Source: Halococcaceae archaeon (GTDB lineage Archaea > Halobacteriota > Halobacteria > Halobacteriales > Halalkalicoccaceae). From it: 5,567 nucleotides of DNA. Each line of letters opens with the position of its first letter. Position 1 is the stretch's first letter. The notes under the pieces are model-generated. The model saw only the letters and a list, made by a program, of their open reading frames with translations, had not been told where the DNA came from and did not search any database. The position numbers were made by a program, and so were the translations under genes. Shown piece by piece: positions 1 to 5,381 of the stretch. The stretch spans positions 1 to 5,567 of the forward strand of contig SKWB01000232.1 in the NCBI GenBank assembly GCA_007129135.1, written 5' to 3'.

Positions 1-507
1 CGCGTGGGCGTTCTCCCCGGTGCACGTGATCGTTCCCTGGAAGCGTCCTTTCGCCGCCGTACAGACCGCGAGGTCCGTCGGCTCCCCGACGATCACACCG
101 TCGGCCCGTTCGGGGAGCCCGTCCCTGACGAGCGCTGCGGCCCCGCGGGAGAGCACCTCCTCGTCCGGTGTCACCGCGAGCGTCACGGTTCCCCGTGGAT
201 CGCTCTCGAGAAACGCTGCCAGCATCGCGGCGAGCGGCCCCTTCGCGTCACAGGAGCCCCGTCCCCGGATCACGCCCTCGTCCCGCTCGTAGGGGACGTG
301 TGGCGGGACCGTGTCGACGTGTGTGTTGAGGACGACGTGTGGCGAGCCGACCCCGCGCGTCGCGAGCACGTTCCCCGCCCCGTCGACCGCCGGGTCGACC
401 CCTGCCTCTCGAAGCGTCCCGCAGAGCAGCCCCCGCATCCCGTCGACCGACTCGTGCGAGGGCTCTCTCACCGCGCGCTCCAGAAACGCGATCGGATCGA
501 CGCTCAT
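1..507 (-). CDS. dapE: Succinyl-diaminopimelate desuccinylase, M20 peptidase family (3' part cut by window edge)
   Basis: This enzyme hydrolyses N-succinyl-LL-2,6-diaminopimelate to LL-DAP and succinate, using two metal ions in the cytoplasm. The 169 visible residues carry the M20 catalytic signature in order. H63 and D65 lie in NTHVDTVPP, the bridging D87 in GRGSCDAKGP, the general base E116 and metal ligand E117 in TPDEE, and E142 in VGEPTDL. H168, at the last visible residues (GENAHA), falls where the family has the lid-domain histidine. The ATG at 507-505 overlaps the dapF stop as ATGA, and no upstream in-frame start fits better. The protein is about half the usual length of roughly 370 residues, and the rest lies left of base 1. 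M20 members also include ArgE and LysK deacylases, so the substrate call rests on its position as last gene of a DAP operon. It has no visible promoter of its own. Confidence 0.93.
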   Translation of the reverse strand, partial: MSVDPIAFLERAVREPSHESVDGMRGLLCGTLREAGVDPAVDGAGNVLATRGVGSPHVVLNTHVDTVPPHVPYERDEGVIRGRGSCDAKGPLAAMLAAFLESDPRGTVTLAVTPDEEVLSRGAAALVRDGLPERADGVIVGEPTDLAVCTAAKGRFQGTITCTGENAHA

Positions 508-1331
508 TCCACCGCCATCCCCGCACCTGGAACGGAACAGTCGACGCGCCCGTCGTACGCCACCGGGCCTCGGAGCGTCGCCGCGCCGTCCCCGTCCACC
601 GTGACGACGAGGTCGCCGCCCGGGGGCGAGACCGTCGCCCGCTCCACGTCACTCAGTCCGAGCCGCTGGGCCGCCGCGAGCACCGCCACCGCACCCGTCC
701 CACAGGCGAGCGTCTCGCCCTCGACCCCGCGCTCGAACGTCCGCTGGTCGAACTCGTCCTCAGTACCTGCCGCGACCGTCACGTTCGCCCCCTCGGGGAA
801 GAGCTCGCTGTGTCTGATCGGCGGTGCCATCCCCGCCAGGTCCACTGCGTTTACGTCCTCGACGAAGACGACGGCGTGCGGGACGCCCGTGTTCAGCGCC
901 GTCACCTCGTATCCCTCGACTACCTCGGCGATCAGCGGCTCCTCGCGCGCGAGCGGCACGCCCTCGGGATCGAACCGTACCTGCCCCATCCCGATCTCCG
1001 CCTCGTCCTCGCCCACGAGCGCCGGCCGAACCCCCGCGGGCGTCTCGATCAGTATCTCGGTCCCGTGATCGAGCCCGAGCCTGTCGGCGGTCCAGGCGGC
1101 GACACACCGCGCGCCGTTGCCGCACATCTCCGCCGTGCCGCCGTCGGGCTGGTAGAGCGTCATCTCGACCCGCGGCGGATCGCCGTCGCGCGCGTCGAGG
1201 ACGAGCACGCCGTCGACGCCCTCGCGCTCGCAGCTCTCGGCCGCGAACGTGCTCCACGGTGCGGAGCGATCCCTTCTCGCGACGAGGAAGGCGTTGCCCG
1301 CGCCGTGGTACCGATCCAGGCTCAGAGCCAC
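504..1331 (-). CDS. dapF: Diaminopimelate epimerase
   Basis: DapF interconverts LL-DAP and meso-DAP without a cofactor, using two cysteines as acid and base. The product has 275 residues, the normal family length. Both halves of the pseudo-twofold fold show their signatures. C70 lies in EMCGNGARC and C210 in LACGTGAVA. The substrate-binding segments HGAGNAF (residues 9-15), NTGVPH (147-152) and ERGVEGET (200-207) are also present. The start is a GTG at 1331-1329, which gives the expected N-terminus (MALSLDRYHGAGN); an in-frame stop nine bases upstream rules out a longer form. The gene overlaps the lysA end by 10 nt, and purine-rich GGAG (1346-1343) and TGAGG (1340-1336) inside lysA could act as ribosome binding sites. 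Its own stop overlaps the dapE start. All key residues are present, so function looks intact. Confidence 0.97.
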   Translation of the reverse strand: MALSLDRYHGAGNAFLVARRDRSAPWSTFAAESCEREGVDGVLVLDARDGDPPRVEMTLYQPDGGTAEMCGNGARCVAAWTADRLGLDHGTEILIETPAGVRPALVGEDEAEIGMGQVRFDPEGVPLAREEPLIAEVVEGYEVTALNTGVPHAVVFVEDVNAVDLAGMAPPIRHSELFPEGANVTVAAGTEDEFDQRTFERGVEGETLACGTGAVAVLAAAQRLGLSDVERATVSPPGGDLVVTVDGDGAATLRGPVAYDGRVDCSVPGAGMAVE

Positions 1332-2563
1332 GACGCCTCACGCTCCAGCCTGGTGACGTCGCTCGTCGTCTCCCGCCGTCGGTCGACCGTGCTGTTCGAG
1401 CCGTCGACCGCCACGGTCGCGGGCCGAGGCCGCGAGTTGTACTGGCTCGCCATCTCGTAGCCGTAGGCCCCGGCGTTGCCGATCGCGAGCAGGTCGCCGC
1501 GCTCCGGCCGCGGGAGGTCGCGCCCCTCCCCGAGGACGTCCGCGCTCTCGCAGATCGGTCCCGTCACGGTCGCCGAGACCGTCTCCCGTGCCTCCGCGTC
1601 CGGGGCGAGGCTCGCGATCTCGTGGTAGGCGTCGTAGAGCGCCGGCCGGGCGAGCGTCGTCATCCCGGCGTCGACGCCGACGATCACCTCTCCCTCGACG
1701 GGCTTCACGGTGTTCACGCGGGTGAGGAGCACGCCGGCGTCCGCGACGAGGTACCGACCCGGTTCGACGACGAGCGTCGCCTCGACCTCACCGAGCGCCT
1801 CTCTCGTGGCCTCCGCGACGGCCGCCAGATCGATCGGCTCCTCGTCCTCCCTGTACGGCACGCCGAAGCCGCCACCGACGTCGACGAACTCCAGGTCGAC
1901 GGGGACCGATCGGGCGAGCTCGCCCATCCGCGAGACGAGTTCGCGGTGGCTCTCGAGCTCCTCGCCGGAGACACCGCTCCCGACGTGGGCGTGCAGGCCG
2001 ACGACGTCGAACCCCTTCTCGGCCGCCTCCGCGACGACCGTCTTCGCCCGGTCGTAGGGGACTCCGAACTTCGCGTCCGCCCCCGTCCTGACCTTCTCGT
2101 GGTGGCCGGCGCCGACGCCGGGGTTCACCCGGACGCAGATCCGCCCCCAGTAGCCCCGCTCGTCGAGCCGGTCGACCGTGTCCTGCGCGCCGACGGTGAT
2201 CGTGAACCCCGGATCGTTCCGCCCGGTCGCGATCGCGAGGTCGAGGTCCTCCTCGGGCGGGTTGACCGCCGTGTACTGCACCCGGTCGGGGGGAAACCCG
2301 GCATCGAGCGCGCGCTCGACCTCACCCGCGGAGGCACACTCGACGCCCGCACCGCAGCCCTCGAGCGTCCTGAGCACCGTCCACGCGGTGTTCGCCTTCG
2401 CTGCGTAGTGGACCTCAGCATCGGAAAACGCCGACGCGAACCGGTCGTAGTTCTCGCGGACCCGTTCGAGGTCCTGGACGTACAGCGGCGTCCCGTTCGT
2501 GTTCGCCAGTCCCGTCAGCCGAGAGGCGTCCCAGTCGGCGAGCCGTCTCACTCGCTGGCTCAC
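1322..2563 (-). CDS. lysA: Diaminopimelate decarboxylase
   Basis: LysA is a PLP-dependent fold-III decarboxylase that converts meso-DAP to L-lysine and CO2, the last step of the pathway. The product has 413 residues, typical for the family. K56 in VHYAAKANT forms the Schiff base with PLP. HVGSG (193-197) and GGGFG (230-234) line the barrel active site and phosphate site, and EPGR is at 267-270. In the C-terminal beta domain C338 in GPICESAD is the catalytic cysteine contributed across the dimer, and GAYGYEMASQYNSRPRP near the end is the usual closing motif. The GTG start at 2563-2561 overlaps the dapD stop as GTGA and has a strong Shine-Dalgarno match ten bases upstream. The tail after the final conserved motif is hydrophilic and charged. 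Arginine and ornithine decarboxylases share this fold, but CESAD and the context favour DAP. Confidence 0.97.
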   Translation of the reverse strand: MSQRVRRLADWDASRLTGLANTNGTPLYVQDLERVRENYDRFASAFSDAEVHYAAKANTAWTVLRTLEGCGAGVECASAGEVERALDAGFPPDRVQYTAVNPPEEDLDLAIATGRNDPGFTITVGAQDTVDRLDERGYWGRICVRVNPGVGAGHHEKVRTGADAKFGVPYDRAKTVVAEAAEKGFDVVGLHAHVGSGVSGEELESHRELVSRMGELARSVPVDLEFVDVGGGFGVPYREDEEPIDLAAVAEATREALGEVEATLVVEPGRYLVADAGVLLTRVNTVKPVEGEVIVGVDAGMTTLARPALYDAYHEIASLAPDAEARETVSATVTGPICESADVLGEGRDLPRPERGDLLAIGNAGAYGYEMASQYNSRPRPATVAVDGSNSTVDRRRETTSDVTRLEREASWL

Positions 2564-3396
2564 GACCGCAACGCCTCCTCGCGCTCGGTCGCCTCCACCG
2601 TGCTCGCCTCGATGTCGAGCGCGACCACCGCGGGCTTGTACGCCCCGCCCGGAAAGAGGTCGTGCTCGCCGAGCGAGGACTCGACGAACCGGGTGAACGC
2701 CCGCCGTTCGGGCGGGAGTTCGCCGTAGCGTATCTCCTCTTCGACCAGGTCGTAGATCGGGATCCGAGGCGAGAGAAGCGTGTTCTCCGCGACGACGCTC
2801 CCCGCGCCGACGACGAACCCGCTCGTCACGCGACAGCCCGCGCCGAGCGAGACGCCCTCTTCGACGATCACGGGGGTGTTCTCGACCGGTTCGAGCACGC
2901 CGCCGATCAGCGTGTTCGCCCCGATCTTGACGTTATTCCCGATCTGCGCACAGGAGCCGACGGTGTCACAGGAGTCGACGAGCGTCCCGTCGCCGACGTG
3001 TGCGCCGATGTTGACGAACGCGGGGCTCATTAGGATCGCGTCGCCGCCCACGTACGCCCCGCGCCGGATCACCGTCCCGTCGGGCGTGTTTCGCGTGCCG
3101 CGTTCGGCCAGGTCGTCGGTTCTGCGAAGCGGGAGCACGTCGTAGTAGGTGACGCCGCCGTACTCCCTGGGTTCGGTCGTGGAGAGCCCGAACGTGAGCA
3201 GGACGCCGCGTTTGACCCACTCGTTGGCCTGCCACTCCCCGTCGCGTTCCTCGGCGGCCCGGATCTCGCCCGCCTCGAGCGCGTCGAGGAACGCCTCGAT
3301 CGTCGCTCGCTCGTCCGTCCCCACCTCGGCGGCCGTGAGTCCCCCCTCCGAGCGCTCCCACAGCGCCTCGACCTCCGCCTCGAGTGTCCCGTTCAT
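2560..3396 (-). CDS. dapD: 2,3,4,5-tetrahydropyridine-2,6-dicarboxylate N-succinyltransferase
   Basis: DapD transfers succinyl from succinyl-CoA to tetrahydrodipicolinate, which keeps the ring open for amination. The product has 278 residues, close to the E. coli enzyme. An N-terminal helical part (about 1-65) carries NEWVKRGVLL. A left-handed beta-helix of hexapeptide repeats follows (about 107-210) with VNIGAHVGDGTLVD, VGSCAQIG and IGGVLEP, then a short C-terminal domain. D141 matches the conserved active-site aspartate. The residue matching Glu189 of the Mycobacterium bovis enzyme is R189 by an ungapped reading of GAGCRVTSG against GARSEVVEG. The ATG at 3396-3394 overlaps the dapB stop as ATGA and has no clear ribosome binding site, so coupled translation is likely. 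Resemblance to the Gram-negative DapD type, rather than the acetyltransferase DapH, supports a succinylase route, as does dapE in the operon. Confidence 0.96.
   Translation of the reverse strand: MNGTLEAEVEALWERSEGGLTAAEVGTDERATIEAFLDALEAGEIRAAEERDGEWQANEWVKRGVLLTFGLSTTEPREYGGVTYYDVLPLRRTDDLAERGTRNTPDGTVIRRGAYVGGDAILMSPAFVNIGAHVGDGTLVDSCDTVGSCAQIGNNVKIGANTLIGGVLEPVENTPVIVEEGVSLGAGCRVTSGFVVGAGSVVAENTLLSPRIPIYDLVEEEIRYGELPPERRAFTRFVESSLGEHDLFPGGAYKPAVVALDIEASTVEATEREEALRS
2574..2580 (-). promoter_or_regulatory. Ribosome binding site for lysA
   Basis: The minus strand reads GAGGAGG, a strong match to the archaeal anti-Shine-Dalgarno sequence, ten bases before the GTG at 2563. It lies inside the last codons of dapD (Glu-Glu-Ala). 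It supports the GTG start of lysA and suggests new initiation there in addition to coupling through the GTGA overlap. Confidence 0.6.
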
Positions 3397-4163
3397 ACGG
3401 ATTCGTCCGTCATCAGGTCGGAAAAATCATACCATCCCGGCGAACGTGGTGCGAGCCAGACCGCCGCGTCGAGCGCGCCCTCCGCGAACACCCGCCGACT
3501 CTCGGCGCGGTGAGTGAGTCGAAGCTCCTCCCCGCCGCCCGCGAGCAGGACCTCGTGCTCGCCGGTGATCGTCCCTGCCCTGCGAGCGTGAACGCCCACC
3601 TCGCCCGTTTCGCGCGGCGCCTCGCCCTCGCGGCCGTGGACCCGTCCGGTCGTCTCCCGTGCCGACTCGATCCCCTCTAGCAAGCGGTTCGCGGTGCCGC
3701 TCGGGGCGTCCCGCTTTCGCTTGTGGTGGGTCTCCGTGAGTTCGATATCGTACCCCGGGAGCGTCGCCGCCGCCTCGCGCACGAGCGCGGACATGACGTG
3801 GACCCCCCGGGAGAAGTTCGCCGCCGTGAGCACCGGAACCGACTCGCTGGCCGCCCGGAGCCGCCCTTTCTCGCGCTCACTGAACCCGGTCGTCCCGACG
3901 ACGCAGGGCACCCCGACTTCGGCAGCGGTCTCGACGTAGCCGACGCTCGCCTCGGGGACGGTGAAGTCGACCAGGGCGTCGACGTCGTCACCCGAGACGG
4001 ATCGGAGGCTCGCTGCCGGTTCGACGACGACCCCCTCCCGCTCGGTTCCGCCGGCACTCTCGCTCACGGCGTGCCCGACGGTGACGTTCTCGCGTGCGCT
4101 CGCGGCGCGGAGGACTTCTCGACCCATCGCGCCGGTCGCACCGGTCACCGCGAGCCGCGTCAT
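3393..4163 (-). CDS. dapB: 4-hydroxy-tetrahydrodipicolinate reductase
   Basis: DapB reduces the DapA product to tetrahydrodipicolinate with NAD(P)H. The product has 256 residues, slightly shorter than the E. coli enzyme (273). The N-terminal Rossmann domain opens with VTGATGAMG (6-14) and continues with DFTVPEA (66-72) and GTTGFS (90-95). The substrate domain shows NFSRGVHV (116-123) and the catalytic segment ETHHKRKRDAPSGTA, with H146 and K150 matching E. coli His159 and Lys163. RAGTITGEH is a further conserved loop. The ATG at 4163-4161 was chosen because it begins exactly at the Rossmann strand, overlaps the dapA stop as ATGA, and follows GGTGATC, which pairs with the 16S rRNA 3' end but lies only two bases from the start. 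The frame is open 68 codons further upstream, but that stretch is the shadow of dapA. Confidence 0.97.
   Translation of the reverse strand: MTRLAVTGATGAMGREVLRAASARENVTVGHAVSESAGGTEREGVVVEPAASLRSVSGDDVDALVDFTVPEASVGYVETAAEVGVPCVVGTTGFSEREKGRLRAASESVPVLTAANFSRGVHVMSALVREAAATLPGYDIELTETHHKRKRDAPSGTANRLLEGIESARETTGRVHGREGEAPRETGEVGVHARRAGTITGEHEVLLAGGGEELRLTHRAESRRVFAEGALDAAVWLAPRSPGWYDFSDLMTDESV
3422..3431 (-). promoter_or_regulatory. AT-rich patch in the dapB 3' end, possible internal promoter for dapD
   Basis: The minus strand reads TATGATTTTT, a conspicuous A/T island in GC-rich coding sequence. It encodes the Tyr-Asp-Phe of WYDFSD near the DapB C-terminus. It lies 26 to 35 bases upstream of the dapD ATG, about where a TATA box would sit for a leaderless dapD transcript, and dapD lacks a clear ribosome binding site. 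The T5 could equally be a weak termination point, or simply the codons GAT TTT. Confidence 0.25.
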
Positions 4164-5071
4164 CCGATCACCGGCTCCGGCGTGGGTGCGCTCTCGAGAT
4201 CGGAGAGCACCCCCTCGAGCCGTTCCCTCGTCGTCTCGGTCGGTCTGGTGAGCGGCAGTCTGAGATCCGGACGGCAGTGGCCTCGCATCGCCATCGCCTC
4301 CTTGACCGGTATCGGGTTCGACTCGGCGAACAGGACACGCATCAGCGGGCCGAGTTCGTGGTGCCACTCGCGGGCACGCTCGTAGTCGCCCGCGAGCGCC
4401 GCGCCGACCATCGCGCAGGTCCGCTCCGGTTCGACGTTCGCACAGACGCTGATCGTCCCCCGTCCGCCGATCGAGAGCGTCGGCAGCGTCAGCGCGTCGT
4501 CGCCCGAGAGGATCGAGAAGGACTCCTCTTGCGTGCGCTCGACCACCTCGCCGATCAGCCCGAGGTCGCCGCTTGCGGCCTTGTAGGCCACGACGTTCTC
4601 GTGTTCGGCGAGGCGGACGGTGCTCTCGACGTCGATCGACCGGCCCGTCCGCCCCGGAACGTTGTAGACGATCTGCGGGAGGTCGACCGCGTCGGCGACC
4701 GCGAGGTAGTGCGCTTCCATCCCCTCGGGTTCGGGGCGGTTGTAGTACGGCGAGATGAGTAGCAGTCCGTCCGCGCCGGCGTCCGCGGAGCGCTCGGAGA
4801 GTTCGAGTGCCTCTCGCGTGTTGTTGCTCCCGCTGCCGGCGATGACGGGGACGTCGTCGACCGCATCGACGACCGTCTCGACGACCTCGACGTGTTCGTC
4901 GTGCGTGAGTGTGGCGGACTCGCCGGTCGAGCCGACCGGGACGAGGCCATCGACGCCCGCTCGTTCTAAGCGCTGGGCGTCGGCTGCGAGTGATTCGTGA
5001 TCGATACTGCCGTCTTCGGAGAAGGGCGTCACCATCGCGGGGTAGACGCCCTCGAACGTGCGGTCTGTCAT
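4160..5071 (-). CDS. dapA: 4-hydroxy-tetrahydrodipicolinate synthase
   Basis: DapA condenses pyruvate with L-aspartate-4-semialdehyde, the committed step to lysine. The product has 303 residues, a normal length for this class I aldolase-type TIM barrel. K164 in VVAYKAASGD is the Schiff-base lysine and Y136 in IVYNVPGRTG is the proton-relay tyrosine. S48-T49 in VGSTGES (a Ser for the first Thr of the usual GTTGE) and Y110 in SPYYNRP complete the triad, and R141 binds the substrate carboxylate. Residues matching the E. coli lysine-inhibition site (S52, A53, H57, H60, N83, E87, Y109) are all kept. The ATG at 5071-5069 begins the family N-terminus (FEGVYPAMVTPF). No Shine-Dalgarno sequence precedes it, so a leaderless or weakly initiated message is possible. 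It is the first operon gene. The related haloarchaeal KDG aldolase shares the fold, but neighbours and motifs favour DapA. Confidence 0.96.
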   Translation of the reverse strand: MTDRTFEGVYPAMVTPFSEDGSIDHESLAADAQRLERAGVDGLVPVGSTGESATLTHDEHVEVVETVVDAVDDVPVIAGSGSNNTREALELSERSADAGADGLLLISPYYNRPEPEGMEAHYLAVADAVDLPQIVYNVPGRTGRSIDVESTVRLAEHENVVAYKAASGDLGLIGEVVERTQEESFSILSGDDALTLPTLSIGGRGTISVCANVEPERTCAMVGAALAGDYERAREWHHELGPLMRVLFAESNPIPVKEAMAMRGHCRPDLRLPLTRPTETTRERLEGVLSDLESAPTPEPVIG

Positions 5072-5136
5072 TGCTGTGTGGGTTTCGGTTTCGCAGGTGT
5101 GGTGGTCGCGCGGTGCCCGGGGACGGCCCGCGACGA

Positions 5137-5230
5137 GGTCGCCACGCTCGCCGGGAGCCTCACGCCGCGCGTTTTTTGGAGAAGAGTGACGCCACGCTCT
5201 CCGGTACCGCGAGCGACGGGCGTGGCGACC
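5137..5230. repeat. Three-copy CGCCACGC motif upstream of dapA
   Basis: A 15-base direct repeat (CGCCACGCTC[G/T]CCGG, one mismatch) occurs at 5140-5154 and 5190-5204. A third copy of the core lies inverted at 5220-5227. The first and third copies share an exact 11-base inverted match, GGTCGCCACGC at 5137-5147 against GCGTGGCGACC at 5220-5230. The core centres are 50 and 30 bases apart, close to whole helical turns, and the only A/T tract lies between the first two. This could be an operator for a regulator of the operon. GC-rich sequence makes chance repeats common, so the role is inference. Confidence 0.4.
5171..5180 (-). promoter_or_regulatory. Possible TATA-like element for the dap operon (weak)
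   Basis: The minus strand reads TCCAAAAAAC, the only run of six A/T bases in the intergenic region. It lies about 100 bases upstream of the dapA ATG, so it would imply a leader of roughly 75 bases rather than the common haloarchaeal leaderless start. It does not match the TTTAWA consensus well and has no clear CGAAA element directly upstream. It is listed only because nothing better is visible. Confidence 0.2.
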
Positions 5231-5315
5231 GGCGCATGCGAGGCCGTACACCGGCATCCGACTTAGGGGTTGCGAGTCGGCCGCGGCGGGCTCGACCCAT
5301 CCTCCGGTCTGCTGT

Positions 5316-5336
5316 CGGTCCGTACCGGTCGGACCG
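5316..5336. repeat. Perfect 7-bp inverted repeat with 7-base loop
   Basis: CGGTCCG (5316-5322) pairs with CGGACCG (5330-5336) across a seven-base spacer that itself contains ACCGGT. All but one pair are G-C, so a stable RNA hairpin is possible about 46 bases past the stop of the upstream gene. No T-run follows on the minus strand, so this is not a standard intrinsic terminator. It could be a 3' stabiliser, a processing site or chance. Confidence 0.4.
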
Positions 5337-5362
5337 GCCCCGTCGATCGATTGGAGCGCTCT

Positions 5363-5376
5363 ACCGCTCTAGCGGT
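5363..5376. repeat. Inverted repeat ACCGCT-CT-AGCGGT just past the lamin-tail stop
   Basis: Two six-base arms are separated by two bases and lie only five bases after the TGA at 5384-5382. The tight spacer means a hairpin would open to a larger loop. As DNA it is a near-perfect palindrome. It may mark the 3' end of the upstream transcript or bind a dimeric protein. There is no T-tract. Confidence 0.35.
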
Positions 5377-5381
5377 CCGTC

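Larger units (their letters stand above)
5072..5381. other. Intergenic region between the lamin-tail gene and dapA
   Basis: These 310 bases should hold the end of the upstream transcript and the promoter of the lysine operon, since all later junctions overlap. No gene is supported. The dapA frame stays open upstream to an ATG at 5257-5255, but that extension is Arg/His-rich and unlike DapA. The region contains a repeated GC-rich motif (5137-5230), inverted repeats at 5258-5280, 5316-5336 and 5363-5376, and a single A/T run at 5172-5177. A tandem GAAACC pair (minus strand, 5092-5081) contains CGAAAC, which resembles haloarchaeal BRE elements but has no TATA-like sequence next to it. No T-tract terminator follows the upstream gene on the minus strand. 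I cannot place the transcription start. Confidence 0.7.

Noticed and set aside
4..1068. Plus-strand open frame of 354 codons at the left edge
   Set aside because: It runs antisense to dapE and dapF, is low in complexity (Ser/Thr/Pro/Arg) and has no family pattern.
824..2728. Long plus-strand open frame of 634 codons opposite lysA and dapF
   Set aside because: Its translation is dominated by Arg, Pro and Ala with no recognisable motif. It is the mirror of GC-biased codons in two well-supported minus-strand genes.
4164..4367. N-terminal extension of dapB by 68 codons
   Set aside because: It lies wholly inside dapA in another frame, and the Rossmann strand begins at the ATG at 4163.
5171..5180. 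Intrinsic terminator on the plus strand (GC-rich sequence followed by T6)
   Set aside because: No plus-strand gene ends nearby for it to serve, and no clean hairpin directly precedes the T-run.
5072..5257. N-terminal extension of dapA by 62 codons
   Set aside because: The extra residues are Arg/His-rich and unlike DapA, whose family N-terminus begins at the ATG at 5071.
5072..5381. Lysine riboswitch or other structured leader RNA
   Set aside because: The inverted repeats do not match the multi-helix lysine riboswitch layout, and that element is a bacterial class. No conserved core could be recognised.
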